Assembly (NCBI RefSeq): GCF_007747655.1
Contig: NZ_CP036274.1
Span: forward strand, 7,254,001-7,318,000
Direction of reading: 5' to 3'
From: Anatilimnocola aggregata
Lineage (GTDB): Bacteria > Planctomycetota > Planctomycetia > Pirellulales > Pirellulaceae
Length of the DNA stretch: 64,000 nt
Shown here piece by piece: positions 26,412-34,646 of the stretch (positions are counted from its first letter, which is position 1; each line of letters starts with the position of its first letter). The notes below the pieces were generated by a model. The model did not search any database. It worked only from the letters and a program-made list of their open reading frames with translations, and was not told the origin of the DNA. The position numbers were made by a program, and so were the translations under genes.

Positions 26412-26857
26412 TAGTTGCTCCCAGGAGAAGAAATTGCAGGGGCATCCGAAATAGTGTCCTGCTGCGCCAGTGTGGCCGGTGAAGTGTAGAGGGATGCGAA
26501 GCCCGCGTCCTCAATTTCCAGGTCGAGCAGTTTCAGCACGCGGTCACGTTGGTCGCTTGCGGCCCCTATCTCACGCAGTACCGCCATTCGCTCCAAAAGC
26601 TTGAGCCCGGCTTCACCGTCACGCAGCCACCGCGTAAGGAGCTGCGCGCGGCCTTCATGACGAACCGCGGATTGGATTAGCGCGGCCCTGTAGAGCGTGA
26701 TTGCGCCGTGCTTATCCTTGACAGCATTGGCGACAAACTTCTCGAAAACGCCGAGCTGCCGGCGAATGTACGATGCCCCCTTGGGCAGTGAGCCGATGGC
26801 CAGAAACCCATAGGTTCCGTGCGTCGTTCTGTTCCTATTCCCTTTGGGACCGGGCAT
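26411..26857 (-). CDS. Candidate small terminase subunit (TerS)
   Basis: 148 residues. A basic N-terminus (MPGPKGNRNRTTHGTYGF) is followed by helical segments SYIRRQLGVFEKFVANAV and AALIQSAVRHEGRAQLLTRWL. That is the size and helical make-up of phage TerS proteins, and it is two genes ahead of TerL in a coupled run. No clear HTH signature can be read, so the call is by position and size. It is the first gene of the packaging and head block. Confidence 0.55.
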   Translation of the reverse strand: MPGPKGNRNRTTHGTYGFLAIGSLPKGASYIRRQLGVFEKFVANAVKDKHGAITLYRAALIQSAVRHEGRAQLLTRWLRDGEAGLKLLERMAVLREIGAASDQRDRVLKLLDLEIEDAGFASLYTSPATLAQQDTISDAPAISSPGSN

Positions 26858-26892
26858 TTACGTCGTCATCCGTGACTGGTGGCTAAGGGGTC

Positions 26893-26944
26893 GCGATGGT
26901 CAGGTATCAAGTTCCGTGTGCGGAGCGTGTCACCTGACCATCGC
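26893..26944. repeat. 13-bp inverted repeat ahead of the packaging genes
   Basis: GCGATGGTCAGGT at 26893-26905 is exactly complementary to 26932-26944, with 26 bases between. It lies 36 bases upstream of the TerS candidate. It could be an operator of the head operon, a cos/pac recognition site, or an mRNA hairpin. There is no T-tract. Confidence 0.6.
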
Positions 26945-27004
26945 AGCGGGGGCCGATCCGTCGAACCCCGCGGGCAAGGTCGTTTTTCAAAAACGGGCTT
27001 TCGA

Positions 27005-28972
27005 TTAGTTATTTAATATCTCAGTTAATTCTATATCGATACTAGCAATCGATTCCACAATATCGTCGTCAACTTCAACGTGGTTCCAAGAGAGCACGCG
27101 AATGTAAGCACCGGTGATGTGCCCAAGCTTGTACAGAAACTCGTCATGATCGAATTCCTTGCCTGCATCGAACACGGTGCGAGGGAATCCACCCTTCGCG
27201 GTGTAACATTGAAGCGAGGTAATGACACCCGATTGCCGCAGTTCTTGAAGAGCCAATTCGATCTTCAACCACTCTTGGCGAGTTGGCGTTAGGATCATCT
27301 TCCACTGGCAGACTGGTTTGGGGCGTTTCCAGCCCTGACTGCTCGTGAGAGGCCGATGGCGGTTGGCTCGCATTTCGGGCGTGATCGCGAGAATTTGCTT
27401 CGCAAGCTCACGCTGCGCTTGCTGCAATGTAATCGGCCGCGAACCTTTGAACTCGACCGTCGCGATCAGCGTTGCGCGGCTGGCATCTTCGCTGTGCTCG
27501 ACCGCGACATACTGAATTGCAGCCGAGTCGATTCCTGTGCGATCGGTTGCCCGGTTGATGTACTTCGTGATCGTGGGCAGTGATGCCTTCCGGATATCGG
27601 CGACGTAGAACTTTTCGCCGCCATACTTCGCCTGATGCTCGACAAGGTAAGGCACCGAATCCGGTTCGGTCGCCGCGGCCTGTACGAACTGCGAGACGTA
27701 GCCGGCCTTGTAGTGATCGTGGCAAACCGAGCATCCCGAACATCCGCATGGGTAGAGGCCGAAGAGGCCCTTGTTCGCATTTTTTGACGCGATACCCACG
27801 AAGTAGCCGTGCTTTGGTTCCGGGCATTTCTGTTTGCTTAATCCAGCGTGGAAGTCCGGAAGATTGCCGCTAGCAGCTTGCGAACTTCCCGCCATGTCCG
27901 AGTTTTCAGCAGGGGCCCCAATACCCCTGCTGTTAATTCGGACATCGTTCTGCAAATCCGTGTGTTGTTGAGCTTTAGGGCGATCAATCTGCAGCCCTAA
28001 AAATGCTTTCGCCGCTTTGAAGTCCAGGCCGCGGCGTTCCTGCAGCCATTCGAACACGTCACCCGTTTTGCCGCAGCCGTGACACTTGAACCGCCCCCGC
28101 CCATCACGATTGTCGACGAAGGTCGATAGCGACGGGCTCCGATCATCGTGGAACGGGCAGCACCAGCTATCGCCGCGATGTGGCTGGCCAAGGTCGTGGG
28201 TGATGAGCGAGTGTAGGTTGTCGACACTCAAAGCCCCCTGCAAATCGGCAGGAGCGAAGTACAGGTCATTGGGCGAACTTGCCACCACTCGCTTCGGCCG
28301 GCCTTCCCACGCAGCCAGGGCGTCGCCTGTGAGCGGGACGAACTTCTTAGCGTCAACCAGGGCACGCTCTAAGTGACGCTTGAAAACGACGTGGTTCGGA
28401 TCGCTGCAGTGAAGCGCCGAAACATCTTTCGTTGGAAGTGTGAATGTCCGTACGCCGGCTGTGTGACCGTGTTGCAGCACGAACTGTGGGACATCGACGG
28501 CGAACTTCTCCCCGGCCTTGTCGTGCTCCTGAATGACGAACACAGGAACTCGAATGTGCTGGACGAACTTCTCCAAACACTTGTAGAGGTTGGCACCGGG
28601 AATGCCCAACGACGGGAAGCCATGAAACTTCAGCGTCCAGCAGTCGGTCTCCCCTTCAACGATGATGAGAAAGCCAGCTTTGTGAGCTTCGCTGAGTCTG
28701 TCGAGAAAGTAGGGAACGATCTGAAGTGCTGATTTTTTTGGTAGCAACTTGCCGCTGTCGTCGCGGCCCTTGATTGGTACCAGCCATCGCGACTCGCTAC
28801 CGCTTACACCGTGCCGCACGCGGACGCGGCAGGGGGAGCCGTCCAGCCCCCGATAGAGAATGTGCAGGTGTTGCCCGTTGCGATGTTCGCTTGCGTATTG
28901 CAATATATCTTGCTTAGGAAGACGCTTCGAAATAGACACTTTTTCAGTAAGTGTACTTGCATTAGTAGTCAT
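27005..28972 (-). CDS. Toprim + CHC2 zinc-finger primase/replication protein
   Basis: 655 residues. A Toprim domain comes first (FLIIVEGETDCWTLKFHGFPSLGIPGAN near 100-130, VFVIQEHDKAGEKFA after it). A DnaG-type CHC2 zinc finger follows (CCPFHDDRSPS...FKCHGCGKTGDVFEWL, about 275-315). This is the reverse of the DnaG order. A Cys-rich segment (PCGCSGCSVCHDHY) and a C-terminal region with RPLTSSQGWKRPK, like some replication initiators, make up the rest. No helicase motif is present, so a host helicase would be needed. It lies between the HTH regulator and the packaging genes. No strong Shine-Dalgarno sequence. Confidence 0.82.
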   Translation of the reverse strand: MTTNASTLTEKVSISKRLPKQDILQYASEHRNGQHLHILYRGLDGSPCRVRVRHGVSGSESRWLVPIKGRDDSGKLLPKKSALQIVPYFLDRLSEAHKAGFLIIVEGETDCWTLKFHGFPSLGIPGANLYKCLEKFVQHIRVPVFVIQEHDKAGEKFAVDVPQFVLQHGHTAGVRTFTLPTKDVSALHCSDPNHVVFKRHLERALVDAKKFVPLTGDALAAWEGRPKRVVASSPNDLYFAPADLQGALSVDNLHSLITHDLGQPHRGDSWCCPFHDDRSPSLSTFVDNRDGRGRFKCHGCGKTGDVFEWLQERRGLDFKAAKAFLGLQIDRPKAQQHTDLQNDVRINSRGIGAPAENSDMAGSSQAASGNLPDFHAGLSKQKCPEPKHGYFVGIASKNANKGLFGLYPCGCSGCSVCHDHYKAGYVSQFVQAAATEPDSVPYLVEHQAKYGGEKFYVADIRKASLPTITKYINRATDRTGIDSAAIQYVAVEHSEDASRATLIATVEFKGSRPITLQQAQRELAKQILAITPEMRANRHRPLTSSQGWKRPKPVCQWKMILTPTRQEWLKIELALQELRQSGVITSLQCYTAKGGFPRTVFDAGKEFDHDEFLYKLGHITGAYIRVLSWNHVEVDDDIVESIASIDIELTEILNN

Positions 28973-29059
28973 TGTGTGTTCAATTCATCGGTGGTGTAAA
29001 ACGGTGTTGCGTGCGTGCGGAATCCGCCATAGACTCCGCTCGCATCCGTGATCGAAGGG

Positions 29060-29099
29060 CTCCCCCAGCAGCTATCCTTGCCTGCTGGGGGAGTTTTTT
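29060..29099 (+). terminator. Strong hairpin terminator facing right
   Basis: CTCCCCCAGCAG and CTGCTGGGGGAG form a 12-bp stem around a 10-base loop, followed by six T on the plus strand. The T-tract overlaps the stop codon of the leftward HTH gene. No rightward gene is visible before it in the 87 bases after the primase start, so it may end an antisense or small RNA. Confidence 0.75.
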
Positions 29100-29568
29100 A
29101 TTTCTTGGCAGTGTCTGCCTTCGCGACCGCTGCCGCAGATTTGCCGGCAAAAAGCTTGCTCAGGTTTGAGTAGGCGCGGCTCAGGTCGAACACGCTGAAG
29201 GCCCGCAGCACGTCATTTTGCTTTTGCATGACGTCAGCGAGCTGCTCGCCGCTGATGAGCCAAGCATCGTCGTCGCCCACGAAGAGATAGGGCCGCGATT
29301 CTAGGTCGCAGATCAGTTCTGAGTAGTCCATCGCCTGAATGAAGCGACAAGCACTCTCAGCTGTTTTGTGGCTCGCTCCAGCGCGACGCAGGCCGCTCGC
29401 GACACCCGCGGCTAAAAGATCGTGCTCGCTGCAAAGCACAGCGCCATTGCCGGCACCGTTTGCTTGACGAATAGAGGGAATGAAAACTCTACTCGCGATC
29501 CATGAGGCCAAAGTCTTGGCCGGTGTACCGGTAAAATTTTCGACGTCCGTGATCGTGAATCCATTCAT
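29098..29568 (-). CDS. MerR-like HTH regulator or excision factor of the island
   Basis: 156 residues. The N-terminus MNGFTITDVENFTGTPAKTLASWIASRVFIPS reads as a MerR-type winged helix. Next is an LCSEHDLLAAGVASGLRRAG segment, as in AlpA/MerR regulators, then a helical part and a Lys/Ala-rich tail. The start has AAGGAGCC eight bases upstream. A 25-bp palindrome lies 65 bases upstream. In the circular element this gene would follow the integrase stop by 51 bases on the same strand, a natural position for a recombination directionality factor or satellite master regulator. Confidence 0.7.
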   Translation of the reverse strand: MNGFTITDVENFTGTPAKTLASWIASRVFIPSIRQANGAGNGAVLCSEHDLLAAGVASGLRRAGASHKTAESACRFIQAMDYSELICDLESRPYLFVGDDDAWLISGEQLADVMQKQNDVLRAFSVFDLSRAYSNLSKLFAGKSAAAVAKADTAKK

Positions 29569-29632
29569 GACTGGCTCCTTAGTTTTGCCGGGCCAATCCT
29601 AGGTTCCGCGGATTCCTTGTCAAGTTCGCTGC

Positions 29633-29657
29633 AAAGTGCAATCACTGATTGCACTTT
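29633..29657. promoter_or_regulatory. 25-bp palindrome upstream of the HTH gene, candidate operator
   Basis: AAAGTGCAATCA, one central C and the exact reverse complement. It lies 65 bases upstream of the HTH regulator start and just upstream of the position where the circular-form integrase frame would stop. An autoregulatory operator is the simplest reading. Confidence 0.65.
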
Positions 29658-29790
29658 TGAAAACATTCGCAGTAGTTGAGCAGTTGTCTGCCGGCCTTAA
29701 TGCTGTGTCGAGTCGCGGAAAAGACTTCCTCAGATCAAGCGCCGACCCGTCAAATATGCGAAAAACACGGGAAAACTGCACCTTTAGTCT

Positions 29791-29840
29791 TTGCCAAGGT
29801 ACGTCAACTTCCGCAAATCGAACGCTACATGGCGAAGATC
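29791..29840 (+). other. attR of the satellite island
   Basis: The right junction. Element arm TTGCCAAGGTACGTCAACTTCCG (29791-29813, given here as two blocks TTGCCAAGGTAC and GTCAACTTCCG), then the shared CAA (29814-29816), then comM sequence ATCGAACGCTAC. The predicted crossover dinucleotide is AA at 29815-29816. Confidence 0.85.
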
Positions 29841-30239
29841 TCCGGACCGCTCATCGACCGCATCGACCTGCACATGGAAGTTCCCGCCGTTCCCTACAAA
29901 GAATTATCTGCCGAGCGAGCCGGCACCAGCAGCGCCCAAATGCGTGAGCAGGTTGTAGCGGCCCGGGCCATTCAGGCGACGCGTTTCACTGGCGTCAACA
30001 CCCGCTATAACGCCCACATGAGCAGTAGGCTGATCCGCCAGTTCTGCAAACTCACTCCTCCCTGCCAGGAACTCATCAAGGCCAGCGTGAATGACCTCGG
30101 GCTCTCTGCCCGCGCTCACGACAAAGTCCTCCGCGTTGCCCGCACCATTGCCGACCTCGAAGCCAGCGACGCCATCGACGAAAACCACCTCAGCGAGGCC
30201 ATCAACTACCGGATGCTAGACCGGCAAATGTGGACGTAA
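29817..30239 (+). pseudogene. comM: comM/yifB, 3' part, separated by island insertion
   Basis: The last 140 codons of comM: IERYMAKISGPLIDRIDLHMEVP, the arginine-finger and sensor region, then the Mg_chelatase_C domain (MSSRLIRQFCKLTPPCQELI...LSARAHDKVLRVARTIADLE). Joined to codon 372 at 15130, the sequence reads C-N-C-S-I-P-Q-I-E-R-Y, which is the normal ComM spacing, and gives 512 residues. The fragment has no start of its own, though the frame is open back to an ATG at 29676 inside the island. Confidence 0.92.
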
Positions 30240-30265
30240 GGCAGATTATACGGAGTTGCCTTTTT
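30238..30265 (+). terminator. Weak hairpin terminator after comM
   Basis: AAGGCA and TGCCTT form a 6-bp stem with a 13-base loop, overlapping the comM stop and followed by TTT. The stem is short, so efficiency is uncertain. Confidence 0.4.
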
Positions 30266-30557
30266 CGATTTTTTCAAATCGATCACAAAGCGCTGTGTTC
30301 TGCAGCCAGCTGCCGCGCGATTCAGAATTGACCAAGATATGAGCCCGTGGTGGACGCACCTTCAGCAGTGCTCGATAATTGGTTCCCAGCAGGAATTATT
30401 TCGACACCACATGTCGATCCGAGGCGTATTCAAGCGACTAGGAATGTCGGGGATTCGTCGTTTTATTTGATATGCACACTTCACACCTGTGCATTCACGT
30501 CCGCCGATTCGACTTCTGTCCTCGTGGGGCGGCGAATCGGCACTCATAGGAGGTCTA

Positions 30558-31208
30558 ATGATGAACGTAAGGAATTGTTGCGTCGCGGGAATGTTGGCGG
30601 TTGTCACGGTCGTGGCCGCTGCGAATTTGGCGGTGATTGCCCAAGAAAAGGAACCAAAGCAGGCAGCACAGCCCGATTTCAAGCTGCCACCAGGTTGGAC
30701 TTTAGAGGACCTGCAAAAGTGCATGGCCGCCGGCACTCCTGGCAAAATGCAAGCCCATCTGACAAAGGGCGTTGGTACGTGGAACGGTAAGACCACGATG
30801 TGGATGTTTCCCGATGCACCCCCGATGAAGAGCGATTGCACGAGCAACGTGACTTCGATCCTCGACGGGCGGTTTATCAAGGTGGAAATGAGCGGCGATT
30901 TTCCCGGCATGGGCCCGTATCAAGGGCTGGGAACTTACGGCTTCGACAACATCGGCCAGAAGTTCGTGTCGACCTGGATCGACAATCACAGCACCGGAAT
31001 CATGAGCGGCGAAGGAGAGATTTCAGCCGACGGCAAAACAATGACCTGGAAGTACAAATTCAACTGCCCGCTCACGCAAAAGCCGGCAGTGATGCGCGAA
31101 GTCGAAACGATCACCGGTGAAAACACAAAGACTCTCGAATCGTTCATGACCGACCCGAAGAGCGGCAAGGAGTACCGTATGATGCTCGTCGAGCTGACGA
31201 AGAAATAG
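30558..31208 (+). CDS. Secreted DUF1579 protein
   Basis: 216 residues. A signal peptide (CCVAGMLAVVTVVAAANLAVIAQ) precedes the DUF1579 domain: GTWNGKTTMWMFPDAPPMKSDCTSNVTSILDGRFIKVEMSGDF, GLGTYGFDNIGQKFVSTWIDNHSTGIM. The latter is a lipocalin-like beta pattern common in Planctomycetes, of unknown function. AGGAGG lies just upstream; the ATG at 30561 has better spacing than the one at 30558. Confidence 0.85.
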   Translation: MMNVRNCCVAGMLAVVTVVAAANLAVIAQEKEPKQAAQPDFKLPPGWTLEDLQKCMAAGTPGKMQAHLTKGVGTWNGKTTMWMFPDAPPMKSDCTSNVTSILDGRFIKVEMSGDFPGMGPYQGLGTYGFDNIGQKFVSTWIDNHSTGIMSGEGEISADGKTMTWKYKFNCPLTQKPAVMREVETITGENTKTLESFMTDPKSGKEYRMMLVELTKK

Positions 31209-31428
31209 TTCCTTCGCAGCAAGAATCGTGATTGAGAATGGATGTCGCCCTGTGACGATGCTGGGGTCGCGTCGTCACGGGGAGTGAGCGTGCTAGATGC
31301 TCAAGTTGCACGTCGACACGAAGGCAGAAAGTTAGTGTTCCTGTGCCACCCTTGCGGCAAGCGCGTCGCGAGCCTTCTAATGATGCAGCTGAAATTAATA
31401 GCACCGTTGTTTGGAGTAAGGTTCGCCG

Positions 31429-32337
31429 ATGTCGCAAGCAAAATGGCAGGGTGTGTTTCCCGCAGTGACAACGCAGTTTCATCAGGACTTGTCACTCGAT
31501 CTAGCCGCTACTTCAAAACACATTGAGGCGCTGATTGCCTCGGGCATTAGCGGGTTGATCGTCGCGGGCTCGTTGGGTGAGAATCAAACGCTGGAACCCG
31601 CGGAGAAGCGAGCCTTGGTCGCGGAAGCGGTTAAAGTGGCAGCTGGGCGAATTCCCGTTTTGAGTGGCGTGGCTGAAACCAGCACCGTCGCAGCCTGCCA
31701 GTATGTGCGCGATTGCGAACGTCTGGGGGCCAGCGGTTTCATGGTCATGCCCGCCATGGTTTATAAAGCCGACGGTGCGGAGGCGATGCATCATTTTCGC
31801 CGCGTCGCAGCAGCATCAGAACTGCCTTGGATGCTTTACAACAATCCGGTTGGCTATCCAGTCGATATCAGTCCCGCGCAGTTCGCCGAGTTAGCAGACA
31901 TTCGCAACCTGGTCGCCCTCAAGGAAAGCTCGGCAAATACACGACGAATTACCGAACTGCGAATTGAAGTAGGCAATCGTTACCAGATTTTTGTCGGTGT
32001 CGATGACCTCGCGCTCGAGTCTTCGATTCTGGGAATCGATGGTTGGGTCGCGGGGTCGGGAATTGCGTTTCCCACTGAGAATCAATACTTCTGGGAACTC
32101 ACCCGCGCGCAGAAGTGGGACGAAGCACGAGCCCTCTATCAATGGTTCTATCCGCTGCTCAAACTCGATACGCATGTAAAGTTTGTGCAGTACATCAAGC
32201 TGGCCGTGCAAGAGACCGGCCTGGGAAAAGAATGGGTGCGCGAGCCGCGCTTGGCGCTCACCGGTCAAGAGCGCGAGCGCGTCTTGGCAATCATTCGCCA
32301 TGGCATTGAGAATCGGCCCACGCTGCGAGGTCGCTAA
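31429..32337 (+). CDS. DapA-family aldolase, probable 1-pyrroline-4-hydroxy-2-carboxylate deaminase
   Basis: 302 residues of the DHDPS/NAL TIM barrel. The Schiff-base Lys is in VALKESSANTRR and the catalytic Tyr in MLYNNPVGYP; GSLGENQTLEPAEKR replaces the GTTGE of true DapA. The stop abuts the ATG of the hydroxyproline epimerase gene, which overlaps the FAD dehydrogenase gene. That set matches the bacterial trans-4-hydroxy-L-proline route: epimerase, then D-hydroxyproline dehydrogenase, then a DapA-family deaminase giving alpha-ketoglutarate semialdehyde. The deaminase call is inferred from this context. The semialdehyde dehydrogenase of the last step is not in the cluster. Confidence 0.85.
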   Translation: MSQAKWQGVFPAVTTQFHQDLSLDLAATSKHIEALIASGISGLIVAGSLGENQTLEPAEKRALVAEAVKVAAGRIPVLSGVAETSTVAACQYVRDCERLGASGFMVMPAMVYKADGAEAMHHFRRVAAASELPWMLYNNPVGYPVDISPAQFAELADIRNLVALKESSANTRRITELRIEVGNRYQIFVGVDDLALESSILGIDGWVAGSGIAFPTENQYFWELTRAQKWDEARALYQWFYPLLKLDTHVKFVQYIKLAVQETGLGKEWVREPRLALTGQERERVLAIIRHGIENRPTLRGR

Positions 32338-33276
32338 ATGCAGCGGATTCAGGTCATCGACTCGCATACTGGCGGCGAGCCCACACGCGTCGTTATCAGC
32401 GGAGGACCACAGTTAGGCAGTGGCACGCTCGCGGAGCGACGCGAGCGCTTCCGTGCCGAGTTCGACCACTTCCGCCGCGCGATCATCTGCGAACCACGCG
32501 GCAGCGACGTGATTGTAGGTGCGTTGCTTTGCCCGCCCGTTGATCCCACTTGCGCCGCGGGCGTGATCTTTTTCAACAACGTCGGCTACCTTGGCATGTG
32601 CGGCCACGGCACCATCGGATTGGCAGTGACTCTGGGGCACCTCGGCCGGATCTCAGCAGGCTGTCATCGATTGGAGACTCCTGTCGGGCAGATCCCGTTT
32701 GAGTACGACGGTCGCAACACGGTTTCGCTAGAGAACATCGCCAGCTTTCGGCTGGCCGCAAATGTGCAAGTTGCCGTCGAGGGTCTTGGCGAAGTCAGCG
32801 GAGACATTGCTTGGGGAGGCAATTGGTTTTTCCTGGTGCGCGATTGGCCTGAACCTATTTCGCCCGCAAACGCAGCCAAGCTGACGGATATCGCCCAGAA
32901 GATCAAAGCGGCGCTGCGGCAGCACGGCATTACAGGAACTGGTGGCGCGGAAATTGACCACATCGAACTATTCGGTTTGCCTAGTGAACCTGGGAATCAC
33001 AGCCGCAACTTTGTCCTGTGTCCCGGAGGTGCCTACGATCGTTCTCCCTGTGGCACCGGGACCAGCGCAAAGATTGCTTGCCTGGCCGCGGATGGCAAAC
33101 TTGCACCCGGCAAGGTCTGGCGACAGGAGGGAATTCTCGGCAGCGTGTTTTCTGCTACTTATCGTCTGCACGAAGGGAGCATACTGCCACGGATCGCTGG
33201 CGAGGCCTATCTAACCGCCTCAGCTGAGTTGCTGATTGACGAAGGCGATTCGCTAGCCTGGGGCTTGCGGTCATGA
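32338..33276 (+). CDS. 4-hydroxyproline 2-epimerase (proline racemase family)
   Basis: 312 residues. Both catalytic cysteines are visible: [12 protein letters not shown] and [13 protein letters not shown]. The N-terminus [19 protein letters not shown] is typical of hydroxyproline epimerases. It converts trans-4-hydroxy-L-proline to cis-4-hydroxy-D-proline. Proline racemases have the same fold; the neighbouring D-amino-acid dehydrogenase and DapA-family genes favour the hydroxyproline substrate. It starts directly after the upstream stop and overlaps the next gene by four bases. Confidence 0.9.
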   Translation: MQRIQVIDSHTGGEPTRVVISGGPQLGSGTLAERRERFRAEFDHFRRAIICEPRGSDVIVGALLCPPVDPTCAAGVIFFNNVGYLGMCGHGTIGLAVTLGHLGRISAGCHRLETPVGQIPFEYDGRNTVSLENIASFRLAANVQVAVEGLGEVSGDIAWGGNWFFLVRDWPEPISPANAAKLTDIAQKIKAALRQHGITGTGGAEIDHIELFGLPSEPGNHSRNFVLCPGGAYDRSPCGTGTSAKIACLAADGKLAPGKVWRQEGILGSVFSATYRLHEGSILPRIAGEAYLTASAELLIDEGDSLAWGLRS

Positions 33277-34526
33277 GTGCCACGGAGCGAGTGGTGGTGG
33301 TAGGCGGCGGCGTGATTGGTGCCGCCTGTGCCTACTACCTGCGGCAGGCCGGGCGCGACGTCACACTCATCGATCAAGGCGAGTTTGGTCGCGGCTGTTC
33401 GCACGGCAACTGCGGCTACGTCTGCCCCAGTCATGTGCTGCCGCTCGCAGGCCCGGGTGCTTTATGGGGAACGTTGAAAACGCTGCTCGCCCGCAACTCA
33501 CCACTGAAAGTGCGAATGCGGTTCGACCCGGCCATGTGGCGATGGTTCTGGCAATTTGCCCGCAAGTGCAATCAGCGAGACATGCTCGCCGCCGGTCATG
33601 CGATCCAATCACTCTTGACATCGTCACGCAATTTGTACGACGAACTGCTACAGTCCACGCTCGCCGACGTCGAGTGGGAACCGTTAGGCCTGCTCTTCGT
33701 ATTTCGCTCGCAGAGTGGACTAAAGCACTACGAAGAAACAGACAAGTTACTCCGCGGTGAATTCGACTTGGGCGCGACGCGCTACGATGAGCAGTCATTG
33801 TTGCAGCTTGAGCCAGCCCTTAAGCCCGGCTCGGCTGGGGCGTGGCATTACGAAACCGATGGCCATTTGCGCCCCGATAAGTTGATGCGTGCTTGGCGAG
33901 CGGTGCTGGAACGTGGCGGAGTTGAAATACGCGAGCATTGTGAACTACGCGACCTGATTACAGATCGTCGCCAGGCAAAACGCTTGAGTACGAGCCAAGG
34001 TGAATTGGCTGCCGATCAAGTGGTGATCGCGACGGGCGCCTGGACGCCTCAATTGCACCGCCTACTACTTCGGCCCATCGCCATTCAGCCCGGCAAGGGT
34101 TACTCGATAACGATGCCCCGTCCCGAGATCTGTCCGCGGCATTCCATGATCTTCGAAGAACATCGCGTGGCCGTTACTCCCTTGGCAAGTTCCTATCGCA
34201 TCGGCTCCACCATGGAGTTTGCCGGCTACGACAGCAGTATGAATCCCGATCGCATCAACTTGCTGAAGCAAGGTGCGGAAATTTACCTGCGCCAGCCACT
34301 GGCCGAACCAATACTCGAGACCTGGGCCGGTTGGCGGCCGATGACGCCCGACAGCTTGCCATTTTTGGGGCCCGTGCCGAGTTTCGACAACGTGTTTCTC
34401 GCCGCCGGCCATGGCATGCTCGGCGTATCGATGTCGCCGAGTACCGGAAAGTTGATAGCAGAACTGGTTACCAGCCAAACGCCGCACATCGATCCGCAAC
34501 CCTATGCCGTGGACCGTCGGCTTTAA
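33273..34526 (+). CDS. FAD-dependent D-amino-acid / D-hydroxyproline dehydrogenase
   Basis: 417 residues of the DAO/DadA family. The dinucleotide-binding [17 protein letters not shown] lies at the N-terminus, with a [25 protein letters not shown] segment typical of the D-hydroxyproline dehydrogenase branch. The C-terminal flavin motif is [17 protein letters not shown]...[15 protein letters not shown]. It oxidises cis-4-hydroxy-D-proline to the pyrroline, passing electrons to the respiratory chain. ATGA overlap with the epimerase gene shows co-translation. Confidence 0.88.
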   Translation: MSATERVVVVGGGVIGAACAYYLRQAGRDVTLIDQGEFGRGCSHGNCGYVCPSHVLPLAGPGALWGTLKTLLARNSPLKVRMRFDPAMWRWFWQFARKCNQRDMLAAGHAIQSLLTSSRNLYDELLQSTLADVEWEPLGLLFVFRSQSGLKHYEETDKLLRGEFDLGATRYDEQSLLQLEPALKPGSAGAWHYETDGHLRPDKLMRAWRAVLERGGVEIREHCELRDLITDRRQAKRLSTSQGELAADQVVIATGAWTPQLHRLLLRPIAIQPGKGYSITMPRPEICPRHSMIFEEHRVAVTPLASSYRIGSTMEFAGYDSSMNPDRINLLKQGAEIYLRQPLAEPILETWAGWRPMTPDSLPFLGPVPSFDNVFLAAGHGMLGVSMSPSTGKLIAELVTSQTPHIDPQPYAVDRRL

Positions 34527-34646
34527 GGGACGAAAGCACTGCGAAAATAATTCCTCGCATCTGTCGAATCGGTCTCTGAGCCTTCGACTACTGATATCGA
34601 TTCAGTATGACCTTTCGTCGACGGCTGAATTTCCAGGAACTGAAAC

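Larger units (their letters stand above)
15131..29816. mobile_element. 14.7-kb capsid-forming phage satellite-like island in comM
   Basis: Removing exactly these bases rejoins comM in frame (codon 372 CAA, then ATC GAA CGC) and makes a 50-bp near-palindromic attP. Contents from the left: serine integrase; AbiEi/AbiEii and TIR defence genes; then a leftward block read from the right end with an HTH regulator, a Toprim/CHC2 primase, a small terminase candidate, large terminase, HK97-type capsid, two unknowns, portal and a Mu F-like head protein. No tail, lysis, head-protease or helicase gene is seen, and no frame is broken. Size and content fit capsid-forming phage-inducible islands. A prophage that lost its tail module is the alternative. 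Confidence 0.8.

Noticed and set aside
15131-29816. Ordinary decayed prophage
   Set aside because: Genes are intact and coupled, ends are exact and the integrase is whole. Missing tail and lysis modules without any remnants fit a satellite better, although loss of a tail block is not fully excluded.
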